A DNA stretch of 64,000 nucleotides from assembly GCF_003206135.1 (NCBI RefSeq), contig NZ_PZJT01000018.1, positions 1-64,000 of the forward strand. Reading direction: 5' to 3'. This stretch comes from Salinicola salarius (GTDB lineage Bacteria > Pseudomonadota > Gammaproteobacteria > Pseudomonadales > Halomonadaceae). Position 1 is the first letter of the stretch. Every line of letters starts with the position of its first letter. A program made the translations under genes and the position numbers. Below the pieces are notes generated by a model. The model saw only the letters and a list, made by a program, of their open reading frames with translations. It searched no databases and was not told the DNA's origin. Of this stretch, positions 29,058 through 37,948 are shown piece after piece.

Positions 29058-29495
29058 ATGTTCGCATTCTTGATCCATCCTCGAGTATTGACCGCGCTGG
29101 CCCTGTTGCTGGCTGGCGCCGGTCTTTCGATCACCGCGTGGCAGGGGCCGGCAAGCGCCATGCTGGTCCCCCGCATCGTGCTGACGATCTGGTGCGTAGT
29201 GGCGCTGGCGATCCTGATCGGCGAGTTGATCCGCCGCGTCCCGGTGAAACGCGTGACGCTGACGCCTCTGCCGCTGTTGATGGCGGCGGTATTGATCGCG
29301 GCGATTGCCACGGCGAGTCTCGGCTTTCTGATCCCGGCGTTGCCGTTGGTGGCGTTGACGCTATGGCTGTTTCGTATCCGGCGGCCATTGCCGCTGCTGC
29401 TGGGCACGATCGTGATCGGTGGCGGTTTGTGGTTCCTGTTTCACCACGTGCTGATGATCCGGTTGCCGGCGCTGCTCACGAATGGAGTGATCTGA
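29058..29495 (+). CDS. tctB: Tripartite tricarboxylate transporter small membrane subunit TctB
   Basis: 145 residues; ATG at 29058 with CAGGAG. Four hydrophobic helices and basic loops (RRVPVKR, RIRRPL) fit the poorly conserved TctB subunit, which is required for transport with TctA. It follows tctC by 50 bases and ends one base before the tctA start. Confidence 0.85.
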   Translation: MFAFLIHPRVLTALALLLAGAGLSITAWQGPASAMLVPRIVLTIWCVVALAILIGELIRRVPVKRVTLTPLPLLMAAVLIAAIATASLGFLIPALPLVALTLWLFRIRRPLPLLLGTIVIGGGLWFLFHHVLMIRLPALLTNGVI

Positions 29496-29496
29496 G

Positions 29497-31023
29497 ATGG
29501 ATGTGATTCTGGCGGCAATCAACGATGCCTTCACCTGGCAGGCGCTGCTCGCCATCGTGATCGGCACCTGGGCAGGCATCATCATTGGCGGCCTGCCCGG
29601 GCTGGGGTCGGTGGTCGGGTTGACGATCTTTCTGCCGTTCACCTTCGGCATGGATGTCATTACCAGCATGGCGCTGCTGATCGGCGTCTACTGCGGCTCG
29701 GTCTATGGCGGTTCGATCACCGCGATTCTGATCAATACCCCCGGCACGCCGCAGTCGGCGGCGACCACCTTCGATGGCTATCCGATGACCCAGCAGGGCC
29801 GCGTCGACGAAGCGCTGGGCTGGGCCACCTTTGCTTCCTTCTTCGGCGGCGTGCTCTCTTGCGTGCTGCTGATCTTCTGCGCCCCTCAGCTGGCCAAGTT
29901 CGCCGTCAACTTCGGCTCGATCGAGGTATTCGCGCTGGTCTGTCTGGCGATGCTGTGCATCGTCGGGATTTCCCGCGGCAGCCTGCTCAAGGGGCTGGTC
30001 TGCGGGATGATGGGCTTCTTCTTCTCGACGGTGGGCAGTGACCCGATCACTGGCGCCGACCGCTTCACCTTCGGCACCTACGCGCTCAGCTCCGGGCTGG
30101 ATCTGATCCCGGTGGTGGTGGGGGCCTTCGCGCTGTCGGAAGTTTTCGTGCGTTTCTCGGCGCGAGACGAAGAGGCGACGACCATTCCCGAGGCGCGGCT
30201 GCGCTTCCCGAACCTGCGCGAGATCGGCCGCCGTCTGATCGAACTGGTGCGGGGTTCGTTCATCGGCAGCTTCGTCGGCGCGCTGCCGGGCACCGGGGCG
30301 GCAGCAGCGGCCTTCATCAGCTATGCCGCGGCCCAGAAGCTGTCGCCGCGGCGGGCCAATCTGGGCAAGGGCGAGCCCGACGGCATCATCGCCTCGGAAT
30401 CTTCCAACAACGCGGTGACCGGCAGCGCCTTCATCCCCACCCTGGCGCTGGGCATTCCCGGCGATGTGGTCACGGCGATGATGATGGGCGCGATGGTGAT
30501 CCACGGCATTACGCCGGGCGTTCGTCTGATGGTCGACCAGGCGCAGACGGTCTATGCGCTGTTCGTGGTGCTGATCATCGTCAACGTGGCCATGCTGGTT
30601 CTCAGCAAACCCTCCATCGGCCTGTTCCGCTACCTGTTCAAGCTGCCGCTGGGCTTCGTGATGGGTGGCATCGTGATGTTCAGCTTCATCGGCGCGGTGT
30701 CGGTGCGCGGTAATCCGCTGGATCTGGTGGTCGCGGCGCTGACCGGCATTCTCGCCTACGTGCTGCGACGCGGCGGTTATCCGCTGGCGCCGCTGGTCAT
30801 TGGCATGGTGCTGGGGCCGGAGCTGGAAAGCTCGCTACGCCGGGGGCTTCTGATCTCGCGCGGCGACTTCTTCTCGTTCTTCACCCATAGCGGCATCGCC
30901 ACGACGCTGTTCGCGTTGATCGGGCTGTTCCTGGTCTGGACGACGGTGGCGGGCGTGCTCGATTGGCGGGCGAAGATCGCAGCCCGACGCGAGCCCGTAT
31001 CGCCTTCGAGTAGCCGCGCATGA
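29497..31023 (+). CDS. tctA: Tripartite tricarboxylate transporter large membrane subunit TctA
   Basis: 508 residues, about 12 membrane helices. The two pseudo-symmetric motifs are clear: IIIGGLPGLGSVVGLTI near residue 28 and VGALPGTGAAAAAF near 265, plus GGSITAILINTPGTPQSAATTFDGYPM and ALGIPGDVVTAMMMGAMVIHGI. It catalyses sodium- or proton-coupled import of the ligand delivered by TctC. The start is one base after the tctB stop codon, which implies coupled translation. Confidence 0.93.
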   Translation: MDVILAAINDAFTWQALLAIVIGTWAGIIIGGLPGLGSVVGLTIFLPFTFGMDVITSMALLIGVYCGSVYGGSITAILINTPGTPQSAATTFDGYPMTQQGRVDEALGWATFASFFGGVLSCVLLIFCAPQLAKFAVNFGSIEVFALVCLAMLCIVGISRGSLLKGLVCGMMGFFFSTVGSDPITGADRFTFGTYALSSGLDLIPVVVGAFALSEVFVRFSARDEEATTIPEARLRFPNLREIGRRLIELVRGSFIGSFVGALPGTGAAAAAFISYAAAQKLSPRRANLGKGEPDGIIASESSNNAVTGSAFIPTLALGIPGDVVTAMMMGAMVIHGITPGVRLMVDQAQTVYALFVVLIIVNVAMLVLSKPSIGLFRYLFKLPLGFVMGGIVMFSFIGAVSVRGNPLDLVVAALTGILAYVLRRGGYPLAPLVIGMVLGPELESSLRRGLLISRGDFFSFFTHSGIATTLFALIGLFLVWTTVAGVLDWRAKIAARREPVSPSSSRA

Positions 31024-31083
31024 GCATCGACACCTTCGATTTTTCTTCCTTCGCCGATACTACCCGCAGAGCGATTTCTTGCC

Positions 31084-32232
31084 ATGATCATTACTGACCT
31101 CAAGACCCACGTGCTGGCCGCGCCGCTGGAGCAGCCTTTCTCCTTCTCTCAGGGCTGGGTGCATCAGCGCACGGCAATGCTGGTGGAAATTCATACCGAT
31201 GACGGCCTGGTGGGCTGGGGCGAATGCATCAATCACGGGTTGCAGCCGCCGCAGGTCGCCCAGGCGATGGTCGAGCATGCGCTCAAGCCGCTGGTGATCG
31301 GCCGCTCGATCTTCGACCGCGAAGTGCTGTGGGAGACGATGTACAACCACACCCGGCCCTACGGTCAGAAAGGGGCGGCGCTGTTCGGCATTGCCGCGAT
31401 CGACATCGCGCTGTGGGATCTCGCAGGCAAGGCGCTGGGCCAGCCGATTCATCGCCTGATGGGGGGCGCATTTCGCAACGAGATCCGGCCTTACGCCACC
31501 GGCTTCTATCGTCGCGAAGGCGGAAAGTATCCCGAAGAGGTGGTCGAGGAGGCGCTGCGTCACCAGGCCAATGGCTACCGGGCGATGAAGCTCAAGACCG
31601 GTTTCGGTATCGAGGCGGACATTCGCGACATGCGCGCGGTGCGCGAAGCGGTGGGTGACGACATCGCGCTGATGATGGACGCCAACTGCGCCTACAGTGT
31701 GCCGGCGGCGCGGCGCATCCTGATGGAGCTCGAAGAGACACGGGTGCATCTGTTCGAGGAGCCGCTGAGCCCGGAAAATCGTCACGGCTATCGCGAGCTC
31801 AAGGGCATCTCCCGCACCTGGATCGCTGCCGGCGAGAACGAGTACACCAAGATCGGCTATCGCGACCTGATCAGCGAAGGCGTGCTGGATGTCATCCAGC
31901 CGGATCTCGGCGCCGCCGGCGGTCTCACCGAGTGCCAGAAAATCGCCGCCATGGCTCAGGCCTGGCACGTACCGTTGATTCCCCACGTCTGGGGAACCGG
32001 CATCGGGCTGGCGGCAGCGGTGCAGTTCATCGCCACGCTTCCGCCGCAACCGCTGTCGCTGACACCCGACGAACCCATGCTCGAATACGATCAGTCCGCC
32101 CATCCGTTCCGTCAGGAGTTGATCGGCGGCGAATTCCAGCTCAATGCCAACGGCTGCGTCGAGGTACTCGACAAGCCCGGCCTGGGAGTCGATATCGACC
32201 GCTCGATCATCGATCACTACACCATCCGCTAA
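31084..32232 (+). CDS. Mandelate racemase-type enolase-superfamily enzyme
   Basis: 382 residues. All mandelate racemase subgroup residues are visible: KxK bases Lys169 and Lys171, metal ligands Asp199, Glu225 and Glu251, the Asp273-His301 dyad (PHVWGTG) and Glu334 in MLEYD. It can abstract a proton alpha to a carboxylate; members are racemases or dehydratases of acid sugars, hydroxyprolines or mandelate. It lies 60 bases after tctA and 22 bases before the phosphatase gene, so the substrate is probably the ligand of the transporter. It differs from the other enolase-type gene at 14476, which has a KxR motif. Confidence 0.85.
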   Translation: MIITDLKTHVLAAPLEQPFSFSQGWVHQRTAMLVEIHTDDGLVGWGECINHGLQPPQVAQAMVEHALKPLVIGRSIFDREVLWETMYNHTRPYGQKGAALFGIAAIDIALWDLAGKALGQPIHRLMGGAFRNEIRPYATGFYRREGGKYPEEVVEEALRHQANGYRAMKLKTGFGIEADIRDMRAVREAVGDDIALMMDANCAYSVPAARRILMELEETRVHLFEEPLSPENRHGYRELKGISRTWIAAGENEYTKIGYRDLISEGVLDVIQPDLGAAGGLTECQKIAAMAQAWHVPLIPHVWGTGIGLAAAVQFIATLPPQPLSLTPDEPMLEYDQSAHPFRQELIGGEFQLNANGCVEVLDKPGLGVDIDRSIIDHYTIR

Positions 32233-32254
32233 GCCGTGCCCACAGGAGAGTCAC

Positions 32255-34033
32255 ATGAGTCAGAACCGTAAAATCCTGCTGTTGGGCGTCGACGGCTTGA
32301 TCCCCGAGCTGGTCGAGCGCTTCTGCGCCGAGGGTGTGCTGCCCAACATCCAGCGCCTGCGTGACGAAGGCGGCTCGACGCGGCTGCTGCCCTACATCTC
32401 GACCTGGGGCGACACCAACTTCGTGACGTTTCTGACCGGCCAGGCGCCGGGCACCAGCTGGGTCGGCCAGCGACTGCCGCCCAGCGGCACGCAACATCTG
32501 CTGGAGCTGATGAGCGCCGCGGGGCAACGAGCGGCGCTGGTGCATTTTCCCGAGAGCCTCAAACCGACAGGCTCCGACGATCTCTGCTTCGCCCCGTTCT
32601 GGAGCGGCAGCGGCCCGGCACCGATGGAGCTCGCCCCGGCGTGCCTGCACAGCACCCATCTCGATCAGTGGACCAATACACCCCAGACCGAAGCCCTGGG
32701 GTGGCCGCCCACCGGCACGCTGGCCCATCACCAGAAGCACAATCGCTTTGCCGTCGAGCGTGCGGGTGACGGCTTCGTCGCGCTGATTCCCGCGCATCGT
32801 GGCGAGCCCGTGCCGGTAACGCTGAGCCCGAACGGCGAACGTCTACGGCTCACCCTGGCGGACGGCGAGGCCAGCCTGAGCGTCGGCGAGTGGAGCGAAT
32901 GGCTGCCGCTCGAACTCGAAGGTAAGCGCACGGCGATACGCTTCAAGCTGCTCGACTTCGACGCCGCCAGCGGCAGAATCGATCTGCTGCAATCCCAGGT
33001 GACCGCGCCCGCGTCCGCCAGCGGGCAACCCGAGGTGGCCCAGCGGTTGATCGAGCGCCATGGCCCGTTCATTTCCAAATGGGCGGTCTCCGCCGACCCG
33101 GATACACGCTACTTCGAGACCAGCTTCGAGGAAGGGCGCTATCAGCTCGAGTGGCTGGTCGACAGTGCCCTGACGCTGCTCAACGAAGAAGGCTTCCAGC
33201 TCTTTGCCACGGTCTTCCGGCTCAACGACGAGACTCATCACACCTGTCTGGCGCAATGCGATCCCGAATCGAAGTTCTACGCAGCCGACGATGCCGCGCG
33301 CTATCTCGAGGTGATCCGGCGTTCCTACCGGGTTCTCGATGACGCCGTGGGCCGGGCGCTGGCCGGTTGCGACGACGACACGGTGGTGGTGCTCGCCTCC
33401 GATCACGGCGACGTGCCCAATAGCCACCTTTGTGATATCCACAGGCGGTTGGCCGAATTCGACCTGTGCACGATCGATGGCGAAGGCAAGCCCGACGTCG
33501 CCGCGAGCCAGGCGTTTCTCAAGGACGAGCGTGGCGGACTGGAGATCTTCGTCAATCGCAATCTCGTGCCGACAGCCGAGATCGAGCGGGTACAGACGCG
33601 CATCCTCAAGGCGCTGACCACCTGGTACGTCGAGACGACAAGCGGCGAACGCAACGTGGTCGCGCTGGCACTCAAGAAGCAGGATGCCAGCCCGCTGGGC
33701 TACTGGGGCGAGCTGATGGGTGACGTGCTGTTCGCCTACGCCCCCGGGTTCGTCTGGGGCACCAACGAACGCGGCGATACGGTGGCCGAACTCGTTACCC
33801 CCGGCGCCAACCACGGCCCGCAGGTGCCTACCGCCAGCACCGCGTTCGCTTCCAATCACGGCGTGGCGTTTTTCCATGGCGTGGGGATTCGTGGCGGTGT
33901 CGAGTTGCCATTCGATACGGCTCGCGGCATCCAGCGCATGGACAGCGCCGGGGCGACCTTCGCCAGGCTGCTCGGCCTGCCCACCGATTCGCTGGATGGC
34001 AAACCGTTGACTGCGCTGCTGGCCCCGGCTTGA
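32255..34033 (+). CDS. Alkaline phosphatase-superfamily hydrolase (phosphodiesterase/nucleotide pyrophosphatase-like)
   Basis: 592 residues; ATG at 32255 with CAGGAGAG. The metal-binding framework is visible: Asp13 in LLLGVDGL, an NDETHH segment in the middle, and ASDHGDVPNSH (Asp and His), with a further His in TPGANHGPQ. The nucleophile would be expected in STWGDTNFVTFLTG (residues 49-62), but the usual Thr or Ser does not fall at the position seen in nucleotide pyrophosphatases. A long insert (about 180-300) separates two metal-binding halves. There is no signal peptide, so it is cytoplasmic. It is the last gene of the tct-enolase operon and probably cleaves a phosphate, phosphodiester or sulfate on the imported compound. 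Substrate unknown. Confidence 0.8.
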   Translation: MSQNRKILLLGVDGLIPELVERFCAEGVLPNIQRLRDEGGSTRLLPYISTWGDTNFVTFLTGQAPGTSWVGQRLPPSGTQHLLELMSAAGQRAALVHFPESLKPTGSDDLCFAPFWSGSGPAPMELAPACLHSTHLDQWTNTPQTEALGWPPTGTLAHHQKHNRFAVERAGDGFVALIPAHRGEPVPVTLSPNGERLRLTLADGEASLSVGEWSEWLPLELEGKRTAIRFKLLDFDAASGRIDLLQSQVTAPASASGQPEVAQRLIERHGPFISKWAVSADPDTRYFETSFEEGRYQLEWLVDSALTLLNEEGFQLFATVFRLNDETHHTCLAQCDPESKFYAADDAARYLEVIRRSYRVLDDAVGRALAGCDDDTVVVLASDHGDVPNSHLCDIHRRLAEFDLCTIDGEGKPDVAASQAFLKDERGGLEIFVNRNLVPTAEIERVQTRILKALTTWYVETTSGERNVVALALKKQDASPLGYWGELMGDVLFAYAPGFVWGTNERGDTVAELVTPGANHGPQVPTASTAFASNHGVAFFHGVGIRGGVELPFDTARGIQRMDSAGATFARLLGLPTDSLDGKPLTALLAPA

Positions 34034-34518
34034 TTCATCACTGAGCGTAACGGCTGTTCATGGAGGAAGAGGCGTTTCGCGTTGAGCGATGAAAAGACGC
34101 TTCGCGTTGCGTCCGGTCTGTTTTTACGCGGGGGGCAGGATTGATGGAGATCAATAATGATCGTTAATCCTGACCAACCCGGCCGCGTATACGCTGCTTT
34201 TCGTTAGCCGGGTTTATCGACATTAATCCATGGGAGTTTTTGTCGATAAACTCTGCCCTTTTATGACTATACATTGATCCATCGGCTAGCCGGTGGCATC
34301 CATTGCTAGTGACTCATATCGGTTACATAAAAACATGATATGAGGATTTCCCGGCTGGCAGGGGCTGCTACCTTTAGGTCGTGCTTGGCGATTGCCGATT
34401 GCACAATGAAAAGCATGGAATGCATCAACTGAACGCGTGAGCTTTTGGTCGTCAGTTTCGCAAACGCTTCGTGAAACCGGTCATGGCAACCGTTTGGTCA
34501 ATCCAATGGAGTTTCGAT
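34034..34518. other. Intergenic region with two inverted repeats
   Basis: 485 bases between the tct operon and the yciF-like gene. It contains GTTTATCGACA paired with TGTCGATAAAC (34212-34222 and 34241-34251) and CTCATATC paired with GATATGAG (34313-34320 and 34337-34344). The first is AT-rich and not followed by a U-tract, so it is more likely regulatory or structural than a terminator. No gene is visible. Confidence 0.5.
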
Positions 34519-35010
34519 ATGGTCATTAAAAGCGCTAACGATCTTTTTATTCACTTGCTTTCTGACGTCAATAGTGCAGAAAAGCAAATTACTCGCGCAC
34601 TTCCCAAGCTGGCACGTGCCGTCGATAACGATCAGCTGGTGGAAGCCTTCAAAAAACACCTTGAAGAAACCCGCGGGCAGGTGGAACGGCTCGAGAAAGT
34701 GGCGGATACGATTCCTGATATTCGAATCAAGCGCACCAAGTGCTATGTCATGGAGAGCCTGATCGAAGAGTCTCAAGAGCTCATCGATAATGCGGAGAAA
34801 GGCCCCGTTCTGGACGCAGGCTTGATAGGTGCGGCTCAAAAGGTGGAGCACTATGAAATTGCCGCCTATGGCACCTTGTGCGCAATGGCTGAGCAGCTCG
34901 GTTATACCGAAGCCAAAGATATCCTTGCCGAGACGCTCAAGGAAGAGAAGGCCACCGATGACAAGCTCTCCAAGCTGGCCAAGCAGAACGTGAATCAGAA
35001 AGCGGGATAA
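34519..35010 (+). CDS. YciF/YciE-like ferritin-fold protein (DUF892)
   Basis: 163 residues; ATG at 34519 with GGAG upstream. It is a ferritin-like four-helix protein of the DUF892 group: SANDLFIHLLSDVNSAEKQITRALPKLARAV at the start, then EAFKKHLEETRGQVERLEKV, IGAAQKVEHYEIAAYGTLCAMAEQLG and LKEEKATDDKLSKLA. Glu residues in these helices match the family's probable di-iron ligands. YciF-like proteins respond to stress in enterobacteria; their biochemical role is unknown. A strong terminator follows, and a second DUF892 protein is encoded 3 kb away. Confidence 0.88.
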   Translation: MVIKSANDLFIHLLSDVNSAEKQITRALPKLARAVDNDQLVEAFKKHLEETRGQVERLEKVADTIPDIRIKRTKCYVMESLIEESQELIDNAEKGPVLDAGLIGAAQKVEHYEIAAYGTLCAMAEQLGYTEAKDILAETLKEEKATDDKLSKLAKQNVNQKAG

Positions 35011-35032
35011 GTCTCGAGTTCCGGATCGATTA

Positions 35033-35057
35033 GGCCCTCATGGCGAGGGCCTTTTTG
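35033..35057 (+). terminator. Rho-independent terminator of the yciF-like gene
   Basis: GGCCCTC, loop ATGGC, GAGGGCC, then TTTTT. Perfect seven-base stem starting 22 bases after the stop codon. Confidence 0.92.
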
Positions 35058-35090
35058 AGGTTTCAGTAAGCGGTTTCCATCCGAAAGAAA

Positions 35091-35390
35091 TCATCTTTCG
35101 ATATCCGGCTTGCCGGGCGTAAAGCTGGGTGGATCGCTCGCCGGGAAACTGTCCGCGCTCATGTCGTCCACACGGGCCTGCATTTCCTGCTCGGAAGGAA
35201 CGGCAGGAAAGTGATCCACCGGATCGTTCAAGACCCAGTGCGTGTCATGGCGAGTCAGCTTTTCCATCGGAATACGGTAAGTGGTGCCTTCCTCGGTTTC
35301 CATCAATACGTTTTGCGTACCGTTTTCCTTGATGACATTACCCACCAACCGACTTTCGCCGTCATAGACAGCGCTACGTTCATTTTCCAT
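35091..35390 (-). CDS. Small acidic protein with C-terminal SADSFPASDPPSFTPG motif
   Basis: 99 residues, convergent with the yciF-like gene. The N-terminal half (YDGESRLVGNVIKENGTQNVLMETEEGTTYRIPMEKL) has a beta-rich pattern. The C-terminus contains MSADSFPASDPPSFTPGKPD, a short motif found at the end of many small proteobacterial proteins of unknown role. The ribosome binding site is weak (GGT). It lies among stress-associated genes, which suggests an osmotic or oxidative stress role, but this is not shown by sequence. Confidence 0.7.
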   Translation of the reverse strand: MENERSAVYDGESRLVGNVIKENGTQNVLMETEEGTTYRIPMEKLTRHDTHWVLNDPVDHFPAVPSEQEMQARVDDMSADSFPASDPPSFTPGKPDIER

Positions 35391-35724
35391 GTTGGTAACC
35401 TATACCGAATCCGTTCGTGGATGAGTTCTCCTCAGACAACTGCTTTCTCAACGTAGCCCTTTTTTCGGGTGTCGAGAAGCACTCCTTCGGTACGATGAAC
35501 CGCGGTTGTTTATCTGCGCTAATCGATACCTGTCAAAGCGTTGACCCTGCCTTGACGTTGCCTCGCGATCGGAATTCTGCGATCGGATTTGATGTGCTTT
35601 AACGCCGCCGGGCATCGGTGCGCTCGCGGGATTGGCGATCGGCTAACGTTAAACATTGCCAACAGGCACTATCGTCGACCGTGACCGCGACCTACCGCGA
35701 TCCGGCTGAAAAGGGAGAAATTCG
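35391..35724. other. Divergent intergenic region
   Basis: 334 bases between the minus-strand small acidic protein and the plus-strand SRPBCC protein. I see no gene and no strong palindrome; it must hold promoters for both directions. Confidence 0.4.
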
Positions 35725-36444
35725 ATGTCTTCCGAAGCGCGACATACGCTTTCGCATACCCGCAAGCAGGATATGGCTCCGGTCACTGGCGTGGAACGCT
35801 GGGCTTCGCTGGGCGGTGGTCTGTGGGGGATAGCAGGCGGTTTGAGAAAAGGCGGCCTCATGGGTTGGGGGCAGGCCATCCTGTCAGGAATGCTGGTCTA
35901 TCGGGCCATCAAGGGAGAGTGTCGGCTCAAGGGCGCACTCTCGGCCTCTCCTTACGAGAAGCACGTGGCCGAAGCGCATCATTGGCAGGCGGCCAGGGTG
36001 GTCTCGCACAGCGTGACCGTCAACAAGCCTCGCGAAGAGCTCTACCGTTTCTGGCGCGCGCCCGACAAGCTGGCCGAAGTCCTGACGCCCGCCATGCATA
36101 GCGAGCAGGTCGACGATCGGACGACACGCTGGATCCTGGATAGCGACCCCGCGAAACAGCTTCTCGTGCGTCTCGTCGACGATCGGGAGGGGGAGTTCCT
36201 CGAGTGGGTCTCCGACTCGGAAGCTCTGCCGCCGTTTTCCGGCTGGGTGCGTTTTCAGGACGCGCCAGGCAGAGGCGGGACGGAAGTCCAGTGCTACGTG
36301 ACCTACGAACCCGCCAAAGGCCACCTGGGCTATCTGGCCGACAAGGGATCGGGCGGCACTTCCCATTGGCTGCACCGCAACCTCCGGCGCTTCAAGCAGA
36401 AGATGGAAACCGGCGAGATCACGGCATCGCGACCGTTTACCTGA
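35725..36444 (+). CDS. DUF2892-like plus SRPBCC-domain protein
   Basis: 239 residues; ATG with AGGGAG upstream. Residues 20-60 form two glycine-rich hydrophobic helices (ERWASLGGGLWGIAGGLRKGGLMGWGQAILSGMLVYRAIKG), similar to the DUF2892 membrane hairpin. Residues 85-230 are an SRPBCC (START-like) domain: VSHSVTVNKPREELYRFWRAPDKLAEVL, then a beta-rich ligand-binding cavity and a C-terminal helix (LHRNLRRFKQKMETGE). The domain binds hydrophobic ligands in other proteins; here the ligand is unknown. Proteins of this layout are common beside stress dehydrogenases, as here. It lies 168 bases before the zinc dehydrogenase gene. Confidence 0.82.
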   Translation: MSSEARHTLSHTRKQDMAPVTGVERWASLGGGLWGIAGGLRKGGLMGWGQAILSGMLVYRAIKGECRLKGALSASPYEKHVAEAHHWQAARVVSHSVTVNKPREELYRFWRAPDKLAEVLTPAMHSEQVDDRTTRWILDSDPAKQLLVRLVDDREGEFLEWVSDSEALPPFSGWVRFQDAPGRGGTEVQCYVTYEPAKGHLGYLADKGSGGTSHWLHRNLRRFKQKMETGEITASRPFT

Positions 36445-36612
36445 GATTTGGGAATGGGAACTGGAAAATCGGGCCTGTCCAGGGATTCGATCATCAGCGA
36501 TCGCCAAGACACGCCCCGCTTTCAGACGAATCCCGTCGTCGGCTGGCCTTGTCGATCATGAAGGGTTTCCGCGGGACGTGACATAGGCCGAACAGGAACA
36601 AGGAGAGTCTTC

Positions 36613-37785
36613 ATGCGAGCATTGACATGGCAAGGCACCAATCGGCTGAGCGTCGAGACGTTGCCCGATCCGGAATTGATCAACCCCCGTGACGTCATCG
36701 TTCGGGTCAAGCTGTCGTCCGTCTGCGGTTCAGACCTGCACCTTCTGGATGGTTACGTACCCACGATGCACGCCGGCGACGTGCTCGGGCACGAGTTTCT
36801 GGGAGAAGTGGTCGAGGCAGGAAGCGGGGTGACCCAGTTCAGCCGTGGGGATCGGGTCATCGCGATCTCGATCCTGGGCTGTGGCGACTGTCAGCCTTGC
36901 CAGCGTCAGGAATTTTCCTGCTGCGACAACTCCAACCCCAATCCCACGTTCACCCAGGAACTCTACGGACACGCCTGTACGGGCATCTTCGGCTACAGCC
37001 ATGCATTCGGCGGATACGCCGGCAGCCATGCCACCTACGTCAGGGTGCCGTTCGCCGACGTCAATCTGTTCAAGGTGCCGGAAGGCATCAGCGACGAGAA
37101 GGCGCTGTTCGTCTCGGATGCCGTTCCCACGGGCTATTACGGCGCCGACATCGCCGATATCGAACCGGGCGACACGGTCGCCGTCTGGGGCTGCGGGGGT
37201 GTCGGGCAGATGGCCATTCGGAGCGCCTATCTGATGGGCGCCGAGCAGGTCATCGCCATCGACCGCTTCGAGGATCGGCTGCACCTCGCTCGCAAGCAGG
37301 GCGGGGCGATCGGGCTGAACTACACCCAGCATGACATTCATGATGCGCTGTTGAGCCTGACCGGCGGGCGCGGCCCCGACCGATGCATCGACTGCGTGGG
37401 CATGGAAGCGCATTCCGAACACAAGCTCGAAGATGTCTACGACCGTACGAAGCAGATGATGCGGCTGCAGACGGAACGCGGTGCGGCGCTGCGCCAGGCG
37501 ATCCACTCCTGTCGCAAGGGAGGGACCGTGTCCGTGCTTGGCGTCTATGCGGGCTTCATGGACAAGTTCCCGATCGGCGCGGTCGTCAACAAGGCGCTGA
37601 CGATGAAATCGGGCCAGCAGCCGGGGCAGCGTTATGTCGAACGGATCTTCGAACACATTCAGGCCGGCGAACTCGACCCTTCCTACCTCATGACCCATAC
37701 CGCTTCGCTGGAAGAGGGCCCCCAAGGCTACGCCATGTTCAAGCACAAGAGCGACGACTGCCTGCGTGTCGTCTTTGCGCCTTGA
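36613..37785 (+). CDS. Zinc-dependent medium-chain alcohol dehydrogenase (formaldehyde dehydrogenase-like)
   Basis: 390 residues; ATG preceded by AGGAG. Zinc-binding residues are visible: Cys38 and Asp41 region in SVCGSDLHLLDG, GHEFLGEV at about 60, and the structural-zinc cysteines in GCGDCQPCQRQEFSCC. The NAD-binding motif AVWGCGGVGQMAIRSA is at about 190. The insert MMRLQTERGAALRQAIHSCRKGGTVSVLGVYAG resembles the glutathione-independent formaldehyde dehydrogenase group. The enzyme oxidises an alcohol or aldehyde with NAD. It sits in the stress cluster after the SRPBCC gene, on the same strand. Substrate not readable. Confidence 0.88.
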   Translation: MRALTWQGTNRLSVETLPDPELINPRDVIVRVKLSSVCGSDLHLLDGYVPTMHAGDVLGHEFLGEVVEAGSGVTQFSRGDRVIAISILGCGDCQPCQRQEFSCCDNSNPNPTFTQELYGHACTGIFGYSHAFGGYAGSHATYVRVPFADVNLFKVPEGISDEKALFVSDAVPTGYYGADIADIEPGDTVAVWGCGGVGQMAIRSAYLMGAEQVIAIDRFEDRLHLARKQGGAIGLNYTQHDIHDALLSLTGGRGPDRCIDCVGMEAHSEHKLEDVYDRTKQMMRLQTERGAALRQAIHSCRKGGTVSVLGVYAGFMDKFPIGAVVNKALTMKSGQQPGQRYVERIFEHIQAGELDPSYLMTHTASLEEGPQGYAMFKHKSDDCLRVVFAP

Positions 37786-37795
37786 GGCCAGGCCT

Positions 37796-37845
37796 CGAGG
37801 TCATAGAGCCCGAGGTCATAAAGCTCGAGGTCAGAGGTCATAGAG
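37796..37845. repeat. Short imperfect tandem repeats after the dehydrogenase gene
   Basis: Copies of CGAGGTCATAGAGC, CGAGGTCATAAAGCT, CGAGGTCAG and AGGTCATAGAG follow one another with a period of about 15 bases, starting 11 bases after the stop codon. Confidence 0.8.
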
Positions 37846-37883
37846 TAAGCTCGGCAAATCAGGAACTCTGGGAAAGGCACCAA

Positions 37884-37914
37884 CGAAAGAGGCTCAACGA
37901 TGATGTTGAGCCTC
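37884..37914 (-). terminator. Rho-independent terminator of the yciE-like gene
   Basis: Read on the minus strand, GAGGCTCAAC pairs perfectly with GTTGAGCCTC over ten bases and is followed by TTTCG. It lies 34 bases after the stop codon of the gene at 37949-38461. Confidence 0.85.
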
Positions 37915-37948
37915 GGTTCGACAAGCCAGCAATATCTGCCTTTTCCGT

